The notes under the pieces: generated by a model
Seen by the model: only the letters and a program-made list of their open reading frames with translations
Told to the model about the DNA's origin: nothing
Database searches by the model: none
Assembly: GCF_014843005.1 (NCBI RefSeq)
Contig: NZ_JACYXM010000004.1
Location: forward strand, 436,530 to 500,529
From: Rhodanobacter sp. DHG33
GTDB lineage: Bacteria > Pseudomonadota > Gammaproteobacteria > Xanthomonadales > Rhodanobacteraceae
Length of the DNA: 64,000 bases
Direction: 5' to 3'
Program-made: the position numbers and the translations under genes
In this document: positions 1-9,101 of the stretch, piece after piece
Layout: each line of letters opens with the position of its first letter
Position numbering within the stretch: the first letter of the stretch is position 1

Positions 1-2
1 TG

Positions 3-233
3 CCGCTGATCGGCGATTTGGCGATCTGCGCCCCGGTGGTTGCGCGTGAAGCGAAGGAACAAGGCAAGCTATCAAACCATCACTGGGCACACATGACCGT
101 ACACGGCGTGCTGCATCTGCTGGGCTACGATCACATCGAAGATGGCGAAGCCGAAGTGATGGAAGCGCTGGAAACGCGCATCCTGGCCAAGCTCGGCATC
201 GACGATCCTTACGCCATCGAACGCGACGTCTGA
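3..233 (+). CDS. ybeY: Endoribonuclease YbeY, C-terminal part (truncated by window edge)
   Basis: Only the last 76 codons are present; the gene begins before the window. YbeY is a metal-dependent endoribonuclease used in 16S rRNA 3'-end maturation and 70S ribosome quality control. The diagnostic zinc motif [11 protein letters not shown] is intact near the C-terminus, with the three histidines spaced as in the family, and the ending is typical. The downstream order (one extra gene, then corC) is close to the enterobacterial ybeZ-ybeY-corC arrangement, which supports the call. The upstream start cannot be judged here. Confidence 0.93.
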   Translation, partial: PLIGDLAICAPVVAREAKEQGKLSNHHWAHMTVHGVLHLLGYDHIEDGEAEVMEALETRILAKLGIDDPYAIERDV

Positions 234-302
234 ACATTCAGACATCTTTTCACGTTCGAACGGCTCGAACGTTTGTGCCGTCGCGGCACTGGAGAGATCT
301 GC

Positions 303-1574
303 ATGTCCGCACCATTCCATCTTGCTGCAAGTATCGGCTCGATGCTCGTCATGGCGGCCGCCCTTCCGGCGCATGCGGCGGACACCACCCAGCAGCAACT
401 GGCGGCCAGCACTTGCGCAGCCTTGCGCTCGGCCGCGCAGACCGTGCCCGGCAACGGCCCGATGCTATTGCCGAGCTATCCGAGCCTGAAGCAGGGCGAT
501 GACTCCATTCGTGCCTTGCAAGGTGTTGCTTTTGTCTACGACAACGCACTGGCAGGTGTCGCGCTTGTTGCCTGTGGCGAGCCAGCCGAGGCCCGCCGCA
601 TCGCGGACGCCTTCGTGCTGGCTTCCGCACATGACCCGGGTTTCAGCGATGGCCGCTTGCGCAATGCCTATCGCAGCGGCGCGATCGACGGCGGGAAAGT
701 CGAACTTCCGGGCTATTGGCAGAGTCATGGCAACTACTGGAGCCAGGATCCTTATCAAACAGGCACCGCGACAGGCAACGTGGCATGGGCGGCGTTGCTG
801 CTATTGAACGTGTACGACAGCACGCACGATAGGCGCTATCTGGACGCCGCTGTCGCGCAACTGCACTGGATACAGGCACATACCGCCAGCGGCATCAACC
901 CTCCGGCCTACGAAGGCGGCCTATTCGGCTACGACAATGCCCAGCGCGCACAGCACTGGAAGGCCACCGAACACAATATCGATGTCTACGCCGCAGCATC
1001 CTGGGCCGCACGCGAATCCGGCGATGCGACGTTGACGCAACAGGCCAAATTCGCGGGCAGCTTTGTTCACATGATGTGGGACGGCACGCAGCATCGCTTC
1101 CTGGTCGGCACGCTGGATGACGGCATGACGCTGTCACGCGACAAGTCCGGGCTGGACGCGCAGGTGTGGCCGCTGCTGGCCTTCAATCCTCACCCTGCCG
1201 AATGGAATCAGGTATGGACCTGGGTCGATAGCCAGCATCGCAGCGGCGAGGGTTACGGTTACCGGCGCCAACCCGACGGGGTATGGACGGAAGGCACCGC
1301 GCAGGTTGCCGCCGCCATGCAAGCCGGCGGGAAAGCCGTCCCTGATTCGCTGTGGCAACTGCTCGCGGCCCAGCGCAGCGACGACGGCATGCTCTACGCC
1401 ACGCCACAGCCGCGCATCGGCACCGATTTCGCGATCGGTCCCACCTCGACCCACGCCGACTTTTTCTACTACCACTACCCACACCTGGGGGCGACCGCCT
1501 GGACCGCGCTGGCCGCGAAGGCCTGGAACCCATTTACCGGCAGGCAGATGGCCCATGCAGAGGGCAAGCCATGA
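303..1574 (+). CDS. Secreted hypothetical protein, possible alpha/alpha-toroid (six-hairpin) fold
   Basis: About 423 residues. I chose the ATG at 303 because GGAGAG lies about seven bases upstream and because it gives a clean signal peptide of roughly 24 residues ending in ALPAHA-A. The mature part is rich in Trp, Tyr and Ala helices (for example NVAWAALLLLNVYDSTHDRRYL, of which the NVAWAALLLLN part is the most typical), resembling glycoside-hydrolase-like alpha/alpha barrels that act on polysaccharides. I cannot name a family or point to catalytic acids with confidence. It sits between ybeY and corC, which are normally adjacent, so it looks like an insertion into a conserved operon. A periplasmic or secreted carbohydrate-active role is a guess from fold resemblance only. 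Confidence 0.7.
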   Translation: MSAPFHLAASIGSMLVMAAALPAHAADTTQQQLAASTCAALRSAAQTVPGNGPMLLPSYPSLKQGDDSIRALQGVAFVYDNALAGVALVACGEPAEARRIADAFVLASAHDPGFSDGRLRNAYRSGAIDGGKVELPGYWQSHGNYWSQDPYQTGTATGNVAWAALLLLNVYDSTHDRRYLDAAVAQLHWIQAHTASGINPPAYEGGLFGYDNAQRAQHWKATEHNIDVYAAASWAARESGDATLTQQAKFAGSFVHMMWDGTQHRFLVGTLDDGMTLSRDKSGLDAQVWPLLAFNPHPAEWNQVWTWVDSQHRSGEGYGYRRQPDGVWTEGTAQVAAAMQAGGKAVPDSLWQLLAAQRSDDGMLYATPQPRIGTDFAIGPTSTHADFFYYHYPHLGATAWTALAAKAWNPFTGRQMAHAEGKP

Positions 1575-1733
1575 GTGCCTTTCGGTGTCCCATGGCTTAT
1601 CGCCATCACCCTGGACCCCTACCTTCTGCGGGGAGCCGGCGCCCGGTCTACCTGAGGCCTTGTTCCTGAATTGTCACGACTTTTCCGCTAGACTCGATCT
1701 TCCGCCCGCATCAGGGCAGCATCTCCAAGAGTA

Positions 1734-2582
1734 ATGAACGACGACCCCGGCAGTACCAGCGGCCCGGCCCATCGCAAATGGTGGGATCGACTGGGCCACC
1801 TGTTTTCCGGCGAACCGCGCAACCGCGCGGAACTGATCGACGAGCTGCGCACCGCCCAGGTCAACGGCCTGCTGAGCGCCGACACCCTGCCCATGCTGGA
1901 AGGCGCGCTCAAGGTCACCGAGCTGACCGTGGACGACGTGATGGTGCCGCGTGTGCAGATCGTGATGATCGCCGCCGACGCACCGCTTTCGGACATCCTC
2001 TCCGCCGTGGTCGAATCCGGCCACTCGCGCTTCCCCGTGCACGGCGAGGACAAGGACGAGATCCTCGGCGTGCTGCTGGCCAAGGACCTGCTGAAGTATT
2101 TCGGCAACGGCGCCGATTTCGACATACGCGCGATCCTGCGCCCTGCGGTGCTGATTCCCGAGTCGATGCGCCTCAACGTGCTGCTGGCCGAGTTCCGCCG
2201 CAGCCGCAACCACCTGGCGATGGTGGTGGACGAATACGGCGGCGTGGCCGGCCTGATCACCATCGAGGACGTGCTCGAACAGATCGTCGGCGAGATCGAC
2301 GACGAACACGACGATGCGGAGGAACCGGCGCAGATCCATGCCCAGGCCGACGGTTCGTGGCTGGTCAGCGCGCTCACGCCCATCGAGGACTTCAACGAGG
2401 AGATCGGCGCGGCGTTCTCCGACGAGGAGTTCGACACCATCGGCGGCCTTGTCACCGCCGAGTTCGGCCACCTGCCCGAGGCGGGCGAGGAAACCGAGGC
2501 GGGCGAATTCCTGTTCCACGTCACCGAAGCCGACGACCGCCGCGTGCAGCAGTTCCGCGTCACGCGGCGCCACGACGCCTGA
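1734..2582 (+). CDS. corC: CorC/HlyC-type CBS-domain protein (magnesium/cobalt efflux associated)
   Basis: 282 residues, the usual length for the soluble CorC (YbeX) form. A short polar N-terminus is followed by two CBS repeats (about residues 66-185, containing VDDVMVPR and GVAGLITIEDVLEQIVGEI) and a C-terminal transporter-associated domain (about 200-280, containing DEEFDTIGGLV). CorC proteins bind adenine nucleotides and have been linked to Mg/Co efflux and to ribosome-associated functions of the ybeZYX operon. There is no transmembrane segment, so it is cytoplasmic. It follows ybeY with one gene between them. The start codon is preceded by CCAAGAGTA, only a weak ribosome site. Confidence 0.93.
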   Translation: MNDDPGSTSGPAHRKWWDRLGHLFSGEPRNRAELIDELRTAQVNGLLSADTLPMLEGALKVTELTVDDVMVPRVQIVMIAADAPLSDILSAVVESGHSRFPVHGEDKDEILGVLLAKDLLKYFGNGADFDIRAILRPAVLIPESMRLNVLLAEFRRSRNHLAMVVDEYGGVAGLITIEDVLEQIVGEIDDEHDDAEEPAQIHAQADGSWLVSALTPIEDFNEEIGAAFSDEEFDTIGGLVTAEFGHLPEAGEETEAGEFLFHVTEADDRRVQQFRVTRRHDA

Positions 2583-2590
2583 CGGCGCTT

Positions 2591-2680
2591 CCCTTCCCCG
2601 GCTTGCGGGGAGGGATCGGGGCAGCAATCCTGCCGCAGGCTTTCACCCTTTCCCGACCTTCCCCTGCATGCAGGGGAAAG
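2591..2680. repeat. Palindromic REP-like element (copy 1)
   Basis: Intergenic stretch between corC and the next gene. A hairpin at 2591-2613 pairs CCCTTCCCCG with CGGGGAGGG, allowing one bulge. A perfect 20-base palindrome at 2659-2678 reads TTCCCCTGCA then TGCAGGGGAA. The pyrimidine-rich arm resembles the longer elements at 37.6, 41.6 and 47 kb, although this copy is shorter and lacks the GGTGAGGGG core. It may end corC transcription or act as a dispersed REP-type repeat. Confidence 0.5.
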
Positions 2681-2697
2681 AGAAAAGACCGGAATCC

Positions 2698-3906
2698 ATG
2701 CGCGCCCTCGCCCTGCTGCTCGCCCTCTTCCTGCTGGCCGTTGTGCCGGCCCACGCCAGCGTGGCCGACGCCCCGGGCGCGAACCTGGAAGTCGCGCTGG
2801 TCACCTACGGTCCCGGCGACGTCTATTGGGAGCGTTTCGGCCACGACGCGCTGGAACTGCGCGACACCGTCAGCGGCGAAGCCGTGAATTTCAATTACGG
2901 CGTATTCGACTTCAACGAGAAAAACTTCTTCCTCAACTTTGCGCGCGGCCGCATGCATTACTTGATGGATGCCGAGTACACGGGTGAAGAAGAAAGCTAT
3001 TACGTGCAGGTGGGTCGCTCGATCACCCGCCAGCGCCTGGCGCTCACGCCAGAACAGGCCAGCGCGCTGCGCGACTTCCTGCTGTGGAACATGCGCCCGG
3101 AAAACGCCGGCTACAACTACGACTACTACGCCGACAATTGCACCACCCGCGTGCGCGATGCGCTGGACAAGGCGCTGGGCGGCATCATCAAGGCGCGCCT
3201 GACCGCGCAGTCCGGCGGCATGACCTACCGCCAGCAGACCGACCGCCTGATGAGCGCCCAGCCCTGGCTGATGCTGGTGCTAGACCTCGGCCTCGGCCCC
3301 TACGCCGACCAGCCGCTCGATGCATGGCAGGAAAGCTTCCTGCCTTACGAGTTGCAGGACAACCTGCGCGGCATCCGCGTACCCGATGGCCACGGCGGCA
3401 CCCAATCACTGGTACAGGACGAACAACTCCTGTCGCCCAACCATGTCGCCGTACCGCCGGCACAGGCGCCCGATCTGCGTCTGCCGCTGGGCGCGGCAGG
3501 CCTGGCGTTCGCCATCGTGCTGATACTGGCTGCGCGTCGCTGGCCAACGATGCATGCCCTACTGGCCACACTCTGGCTGCTCGCTGCCGGGCTGGTCGGT
3601 CTGCTGTTGCTCGTGCTCTGGACGCTCACCAGCCACCATTCCGCCTGGGCCAACGCCAATCTGCTGCTGTTCAGTCCGCTCGCCTTCCTGCTGCTTCGCG
3701 CACCGTGGCGCATGCGCCGCGGTATCGCGCCCACGCGCTTCGTCGATACCGTGCTGGTGCTGCAACTGCTCGCCGCTCTCACCGCCGTGCTGCTGCACCT
3801 GCTGCCCGGCACCGTGCAGCAGAACCAGCCTTGGATACTGTTCGCGCTGCCGGTTTGGCTGGCGCTGGCGTGGAGTCTGCGGCGCCCCTTGCTCGCACAC
3901 TCCTGA
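2698..3906 (+). CDS. Lnb/DUF4105-domain membrane protein, candidate lipoprotein N-acyltransferase
   Basis: 402 residues starting at the ATG at 2698, which gives a signal peptide ending near VPAHA. The periplasmic domain (about 25-260) carries the DUF4105 (Lnb N-terminal domain) hallmarks: RFGHD with His49 and YADNCTTRVRDAL with Cys148, an NlpC/P60-like Cys-His pair. About five hydrophobic segments follow from residue 260 to the end. Bacteroides Lnb, a lipoprotein N-acyltransferase unrelated to Lnt, has this architecture. The gene lies directly after corC, the place normally held by lnt in gammaproteobacteria, which makes the functional guess more attractive. Domain identity is fairly sure; the reaction is inferred. 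Confidence 0.8.
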   Translation: MRALALLLALFLLAVVPAHASVADAPGANLEVALVTYGPGDVYWERFGHDALELRDTVSGEAVNFNYGVFDFNEKNFFLNFARGRMHYLMDAEYTGEEESYYVQVGRSITRQRLALTPEQASALRDFLLWNMRPENAGYNYDYYADNCTTRVRDALDKALGGIIKARLTAQSGGMTYRQQTDRLMSAQPWLMLVLDLGLGPYADQPLDAWQESFLPYELQDNLRGIRVPDGHGGTQSLVQDEQLLSPNHVAVPPAQAPDLRLPLGAAGLAFAIVLILAARRWPTMHALLATLWLLAAGLVGLLLLVLWTLTSHHSAWANANLLLFSPLAFLLLRAPWRMRRGIAPTRFVDTVLVLQLLAALTAVLLHLLPGTVQQNQPWILFALPVWLALAWSLRRPLLAHS

Positions 3907-3918
3907 CGGCTATCCGCG

Positions 3919-5913
3919 TCAGCGTGAAACAACAGGCGGGCTTGCCGCACCGATGCCCAGTTTCTCCGCCATCACCGGGCCCAGCGAGGCCGCGAAACTG
4001 CCGGTCAGATGCTGGCTGTCGCGAAACACCACAAAGCCATTGCGCTCCGCAGCGCAGATGTTGTCCGGGCAAACCTGCGTATTCATATCCAACATGCTGA
4101 CATTGGCGTAGCGGCCCGCTGCCTCGCCTTGCCATCGATACACCTGATCCGCGCGCCGGTCACCCGTTGGTGCACTGCAAGCATGCTGCAGGCCCAGCCA
4201 TGCCGGGCGCCCTGCGTGTTCGGCCAGGCAATCCGGGCCATCAAACGGCAAACTGGGCGTATCGCGCAGTAGCCATACATGCCCTGCTACCGGGCTGAGC
4301 GAAGCCAGCACCTTCGTCGTACCAGTTATCCATTGCTCCTTCGAAAAGCCGTCTGCATCTGCGGTGCCAAGCATCACTACATCAGGCTTGATCCTTGCAA
4401 GTTGCTTCAAGGCATGCGCGCGCCACGTCGCACACACGGTGTATTCCTTGCCGATGCGGGTATAGAAAAACGGCTCGTCCACCATGGGACAGGACGATTT
4501 GGTGAGTACCAGCACACGCCAATCCGGCCGGTCGAATGCCCTGGCGACCGCGGGAAACCACTGCCCGGCGTGGCTGTCGCCCATCAATACCGCTGTATGC
4601 ATCGCATCGGCGGGGCCGAACGCGCAGATACGCACTCGATCGCTCTGGTACCAGTCATCGCAACCCATGCCATAGATCGCCGGCGCATCGCCATGCGCCA
4701 TGGCATACCGCTGCATGTCCGACGACTGCATGAGGTCGCCTGCCCGATTGTTCCAATGCACGCACAACCCGCTGGCCGCCAGCATCAGTGTCAATGCGAC
4801 ATAGATCGCCGCGCGCGGGCGCGCCAACCACTCCCGACGATTGCGGATCGGCGATTCGACAAACCAGCAAGACAAGCAGGCCAACACCAACGACAGCAAT
4901 ACCCAGGATGCGCGATACGACGGGGCGTCCGAACCCGTGACCGCATGCCCCAGCAACAGGACCGGCCAATGCCACAGGTACCACGAATAGGAAATGCCGC
5001 CGATCCATTGCAGAGGACGCCATGCCAGCAGCCGCGACACTCCATCCGGACGGGCGGCCGCGCTGCCGGAGGCAATGATGCTCACGGCTCCCAGTGTGGG
5101 CAGCAGCGCATAACCGCCGGGATAAGGGATATTCGCTCCGAACCACACACTGGCCAACGTGATCATGGCTAGGCCGATCCACCCTGCAACCTTCGTTATT
5201 CCCGGATAACGAACCCAGCATGGCGAGGCGTCGGCTACCCCAGGCACCTTGAAATAGAGCCAGACCAATGCGCCGGCAGCAAATTGCCAGGCCCGCATGG
5301 GCATCATGTAGAACGCCTGCGACGGCGCCTTGTAGCTCAACCACACGCAAGCCGCGAAGCTGACGATTGCCACGGCAAACATCCCGACCTTCAAGCGCGC
5401 GACACCGCGCCCGCCATCGCCACCGAGCAGCCACGCCAGCAGTGCAGGCCAGATCAAGTAAAACTGCTCCTCCACGCCCAGCGACCACGTGTGCAGGAAC
5501 AGATTGGTTTCCGTGCCAGGCGAGAAATAATCCAATCGCGCGAAAGCGAAATGGATATTGCTGAGCCACAGCGCCGCCGCGGCCGCCGCAGACGACTGAT
5601 CGCGTTGCTCCACGGGGGCGAGCAATAGCGACGCAAGCATGCCAACGACCAACAGCATCAGCAGCAACGCCGGCAGCAGCCGGCGCAAACGGCGCACATA
5701 GAACTCCGCGAACCGCAACCGTCCGCTGCCCGACACCTCCTGCACCAGCAGGCCAGTGATGAGAAAGCCCGACAGCACGAAGAACACGTCCACGCCGACG
5801 AAACCGCCGTGCAGCCACGGCACGCTGGCATGCACCGCCACCACCAGCATGATCGCGATGGCGCGCAGACCTTCCAGATCGGCCCGGTAACCCAGCCGGT
5901 AATCGTGCCCCAT
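3919..5913 (-). CDS. OafA-type acyltransferase with C-terminal SGNH domain
   Basis: 664 residues from the ATG at 5913, whose product starts MGHDYRLGYRADLEGLRAIA, the classic acyltransferase-3 N-terminus. About ten membrane segments make up residues 1-350, with HGGFVGVDVFFVLSGFLI near the start. A periplasmic SGNH domain follows, with LMGDSHAGQWF near residue 444 and the matching FRDSQHLT near residue 634. Such proteins O-acetylate O-antigens, exopolysaccharides or other surface glycans. It faces away from the TMTC-like gene at 6242. The glycan genes from 13.8 kb onward offer possible substrates, but nothing here fixes the target. An in-frame start further upstream (6027) is less likely. Confidence 0.9.
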   Translation of the reverse strand: MGHDYRLGYRADLEGLRAIAIMLVVAVHASVPWLHGGFVGVDVFFVLSGFLITGLLVQEVSGSGRLRFAEFYVRRLRRLLPALLLMLLVVGMLASLLLAPVEQRDQSSAAAAAALWLSNIHFAFARLDYFSPGTETNLFLHTWSLGVEEQFYLIWPALLAWLLGGDGGRGVARLKVGMFAVAIVSFAACVWLSYKAPSQAFYMMPMRAWQFAAGALVWLYFKVPGVADASPCWVRYPGITKVAGWIGLAMITLASVWFGANIPYPGGYALLPTLGAVSIIASGSAAARPDGVSRLLAWRPLQWIGGISYSWYLWHWPVLLLGHAVTGSDAPSYRASWVLLSLVLACLSCWFVESPIRNRREWLARPRAAIYVALTLMLAASGLCVHWNNRAGDLMQSSDMQRYAMAHGDAPAIYGMGCDDWYQSDRVRICAFGPADAMHTAVLMGDSHAGQWFPAVARAFDRPDWRVLVLTKSSCPMVDEPFFYTRIGKEYTVCATWRAHALKQLARIKPDVVMLGTADADGFSKEQWITGTTKVLASLSPVAGHVWLLRDTPSLPFDGPDCLAEHAGRPAWLGLQHACSAPTGDRRADQVYRWQGEAAGRYANVSMLDMNTQVCPDNICAAERNGFVVFRDSQHLTGSFAASLGPVMAEKLGIGAASPPVVSR

Positions 5914-6241
5914 CACCCAACACCCCTGTTTCGTCACGAATGCCAGCCTGCGCCACAAGCCATGCATTACACAACTTGCGGCAGCGTTCCGGGAACACCG
6001 ATCGCTTCGATGTTTGCCCAGACGCATGCCAGAACGGCATTATGCAGCCCTATGCGCGATTGTCCTGGCGACCGAATCACATGGCGGCCGGCCACATCCT
6101 CGACTACAGCGCATCGACAGTCTTTCAGGGGGAGGGATCCATCGTGAAATTGAATTTGGCAAGAAGCGCTCGTCCATCAGCTCCGCGCTTCAAACATGCT
6201 TGCCGACGGACACATCAAGACCTCATTCGATTCCACGAAGC
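5914..6241. other. Divergent intergenic region of about 330 bases
   Basis: This lies between the divergently transcribed acyltransferase and the TMTC-like gene. Its 3' part holds the short reading frame described at 6144. I could not find convincing -35/-10 boxes or a sigma-54 site, although promoters for both directions must lie here or nearby. Confidence 0.5.
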
Positions 6242-6245
6242 ATGA
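6144..6245 (+). CDS. Possible 33-residue leader peptide coupled to the TMTC-like gene
   Basis: A GTG at 6144 lies seven bases after a very strong Shine-Dalgarno stretch (AGGGGGAGGG, 6127-6136). It opens a 33-codon frame beginning MKLNLARSARPSAPRFKH and ending HEA. Its TGA at 6243-6245 overlaps the ATG at 6242 of the following large gene in an ATGA junction, and that gene has only a weak site of its own. This arrangement suggests translational coupling. The product is basic and matches nothing I know. It may be a non-functional leader whose translation matters more than its sequence. Confidence 0.4.
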   Translation: MKLNLARSARPSAPRFKHACRRTHQDLIRFHEA

Positions 6246-8041
6246 TCACCAAACCATTATCCAGTTGGGGCGCCAAGCCAGCGATCGTCGCCGGATTCGT
6301 CTTGGCCTTGATTGTGCTGGCTTACTGGCCTGTCATGCGTGCAGGCTTCGTATGGGACGATGTCACCGACTTCCAGAAAATGTCGTGGCTGACCTATGGC
6401 GACGAGTGGAAGCACTACATCTTCAAGGATTTCAACTTCTGGTCGAGCTACTTCAGGCCACTGGTAGTCGCGTTGTTCACCGCGCAGGTGCGGCTCTTCA
6501 ACAGCCAGCCTGCTCCGATGCATGTTGTATCCCTATGCATGCACCTGATCGACACCTTGCTCGTGGGCCTGCTTGCTTGGCTCTCCGCGACTGCCGCATC
6601 ACGCCACTCGCGCCAAAGAGTCATTCTTCTTGCGTGTTCGATGCTTCTCTATGGCTTGCATCCCATACTCATAGAAAGCGTGACATGGATCGGCTGCCAG
6701 TTCGATCTGATGGCAACAATGTTTATGTTGCTGGGATTGCTGGCCAATCAGCTGATTCGCAGCAAAACGCTCCGGGCAGCCACCATAGGTCTGTTGTTCT
6801 TCCTTGCTGCCTGCTGCAAGGAGTCCGCCGCCGCGTTCCCGCTGATCCTTGTTTTCCATGACTGGGCCATGTCATCCACTGGCGACCTGCGCACGGGCAT
6901 TCGCGCCTTCCTGGATCGCCATTGGCAGACCTTTGTTGCATTCCTGGCCGCAGGATTGATGTATCTGGCTTTCCGGCATTGGGCGCTGGGGCAGCTGCTT
7001 CAACCGACCGGCAGCGACGCGCCGTCGGCATTTGGTCGTTTTCAGGAAGTCTGCTTCCTCTACCTCCACTACTGGCGAACCCTGTTCGTGCCGATGCCCG
7101 GCATGAGCCCGATTCATCCCATCGACATGGCCCCGTTCGCCGTTGCGACTCCTGGCTCTTTGCTCGTCGACATCCTCGCCATCGCAATGGTCCTTGGCGC
7201 TCTTTATTTCGCAGTGGCGCGCCGATCGGTACTGGCATGCATCGTGATGGTGGTGACCGCAGCGCTTCTCCCCGTGCTGCACATCATTCCTTCCGGGTTC
7301 GACACCAGTCTTTACCATGAACGTTACGTCATCACTGGACTGGCCGCCGCCTGCGCCATGCTGCCGCGCCTGCGCCTTGGCCTGGCTGCCGACCAGAGGG
7401 AGAGGACTGTACTCTTGGCTTCACGCGCGGCGGCCTTCCTGGCTGTTATCTGGCTTGCGGCGGCCGTCGTGTCGATACGGACCACCATCCCGATGTGGTC
7501 AAGCAACATCGAATTATGGCAATGGGCCCTCACGGTGAATCCGGAATCGGCGGATGCCATGAACAACCTGTTGTCCGCGTATATCAACCGCAAAGATTAC
7601 AGAGATGCCGACGCGCTTCTGGAGAAGATCAGTGCCACCCATGTAGAGTGCGCATACTGCATGTTGAATGCTGCCAACATGGCTCTTGAGAAAAACGATG
7701 CCACCGCTGCATCCAGGTATCTCGAGGAAGTGAGAACTTCGAGAGAAGTTGTCGCAAGCAAAACCTTGTTCGGCCTGTACCTGCAAACCACCGGCGAGAT
7801 GCTTCTTCAGAAAAACAACGTGCCGGATGCGATCGAAGTCCTCCGCGGCGCAATCAAGGTTGCCCCGGACAATTCGCAGTCCTACATCTTGCTTGCCCTG
7901 GCCTTGGCAAGACAGGGGCATTCATCCGAAGCGCGTTCGATTGGCGAGACCGGTGTAGCCATGCAGCCGGCCTCCCGACGCCCCATTGTACAGAAGGCCC
8001 TGGACGACCAACTGAGTCAATTGGCGCCACAGACGAAATGA
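6242..8041 (+). CDS. TMTC-like membrane GT-C protein with C-terminal TPR repeats (copy 1)
   Basis: 599 residues, starting at MITKPLSSWG. About ten transmembrane helices fill residues 15-460. The first extracytoplasmic loop carries the acidic pair in GFVWDDVTDF (Asp39-Asp40), as in GT-C enzymes such as PMT/TMTC that use polyprenyl-phosphate sugars. A later loop has SLYHERYVITG, comparable with EHRNY in the two paralogues at 13.8 and 15.9 kb. Residues 480-599 look like tetratricopeptide repeats (NPESADAMNNLLSAYINRKD, DNSQSYILLALALARQGH). A role as a membrane glycosyltransferase for proteins, perhaps pilin, is inferred. It lies apart from its paralogues, upstream of corA. Confidence 0.75.
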   Translation: MITKPLSSWGAKPAIVAGFVLALIVLAYWPVMRAGFVWDDVTDFQKMSWLTYGDEWKHYIFKDFNFWSSYFRPLVVALFTAQVRLFNSQPAPMHVVSLCMHLIDTLLVGLLAWLSATAASRHSRQRVILLACSMLLYGLHPILIESVTWIGCQFDLMATMFMLLGLLANQLIRSKTLRAATIGLLFFLAACCKESAAAFPLILVFHDWAMSSTGDLRTGIRAFLDRHWQTFVAFLAAGLMYLAFRHWALGQLLQPTGSDAPSAFGRFQEVCFLYLHYWRTLFVPMPGMSPIHPIDMAPFAVATPGSLLVDILAIAMVLGALYFAVARRSVLACIVMVVTAALLPVLHIIPSGFDTSLYHERYVITGLAAACAMLPRLRLGLAADQRERTVLLASRAAAFLAVIWLAAAVVSIRTTIPMWSSNIELWQWALTVNPESADAMNNLLSAYINRKDYRDADALLEKISATHVECAYCMLNAANMALEKNDATAASRYLEEVRTSREVVASKTLFGLYLQTTGEMLLQKNNVPDAIEVLRGAIKVAPDNSQSYILLALALARQGHSSEARSIGETGVAMQPASRRPIVQKALDDQLSQLAPQTK

Positions 8042-8111
8042 AATCACCCGCGCATCGTCCCGGTCCATCCCTATGACATGTGACACTGCCAACCATGCAG
8101 CGCAAGGCTCC

Positions 8112-9080
8112 ATGGTGATCAACTGCGTCGCCTATCGCAGCGACGGCCAGCGTATGGGCGATATAGGACTGGATGCGATCAGCGATGTGCTGAAAGAGCC
8201 TGACACCTTCGTCTGGGTTGGACTGCACGAGCCGGACGAGGCATTGCTGCTGAAGCTCCAGGAGGAGTTCGACCTGCACGACCTCGCCATCGAGGACGCA
8301 CAGGCCGCGCACCAGCGTACCAAGGTCGAGGCCTACGGCAATTCGCTATTCATCGTGGTGCAGACCGCCCAGCTGGACGGTGGCCACATCGCGTTCGGCG
8401 AGACGCACATCTTCCTAGGGCCGCGCTATCTGGTCACTGTGCGCCACGGCGCGTCGCTGTCCTATGCGCCGGCACGACGCAGCTGCGAGCACACGCCGGA
8501 ATTGCTGGCGCTGGGACCGAGCTACGGCCTGTACAGCGTGCTGGACTTCATCGTGGACAACCTGCTGCCCATCGTGCGCGACTACCGCGAGGAGCTGCAG
8601 GAGCTGGAACAGGACATCTTCTCGGAAAGCTTCAACCGCGACACCGTGCGCCGCTTGTACGACATGCAACGCGATTTGATGACGCTGCGCCTCGCGGTGG
8701 CTCCGCTGCAGGATGTCATCAGCCAGCTGGTGCGTCTGCATCAACAGCTTATCCCCGACGAACTGCGCGTCTATTTCCGCGACGTGCACGACCACGTGAC
8801 ACGCTTGAACGATTCAATCAACGCGATGCGTGAAATGCTCTCCGCGGCCATCTCCGTGAATCTTTCGCTGGTCACTTTCGGTCAGAACGAGGTGATGAAG
8901 AAACTCGCCGGCTGGGCCGCGATGCTCGCCGCCCCTACCCTCATCACCAGCTGGTACGGCATGAATTTTCAGCACATGCCCGAACTGTCCGAGCCCTGGA
9001 GCTACCCGCTCATCATTGGGGTGGTGATCTGCGTGGTCGGCGGCATCTACATCGGATTGAAGCGGGCTAAATGGCTGTAA
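8112..9080 (+). CDS. corA: Magnesium/cobalt transporter CorA
   Basis: About 322 residues. CorA is a pentameric inner-membrane Mg2+ channel. The N-terminal cytoplasmic alpha/beta domain and the long stalk helix (DYREELQELEQDIFSE onward) are followed by two C-terminal membrane helices with the signature YGMNF (in SWYGMNFQHMPEL) at the pore entrance, and a basic C-terminus (LKRAKWL). I prefer the ATG at 8112, with AAGG five bases upstream, over an in-frame ATG at 8073 that has no visible ribosome site. It converges on the broken gtrB-like gene, with about 20 bases between their ends. Confidence 0.95.
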   Translation: MVINCVAYRSDGQRMGDIGLDAISDVLKEPDTFVWVGLHEPDEALLLKLQEEFDLHDLAIEDAQAAHQRTKVEAYGNSLFIVVQTAQLDGGHIAFGETHIFLGPRYLVTVRHGASLSYAPARRSCEHTPELLALGPSYGLYSVLDFIVDNLLPIVRDYREELQELEQDIFSESFNRDTVRRLYDMQRDLMTLRLAVAPLQDVISQLVRLHQQLIPDELRVYFRDVHDHVTRLNDSINAMREMLSAAISVNLSLVTFGQNEVMKKLAGWAAMLAAPTLITSWYGMNFQHMPELSEPWSYPLIIGVVICVVGGIYIGLKRAKWL

Positions 9081-9101
9081 CGCCGGATGACCCGACCGCA
9101 C

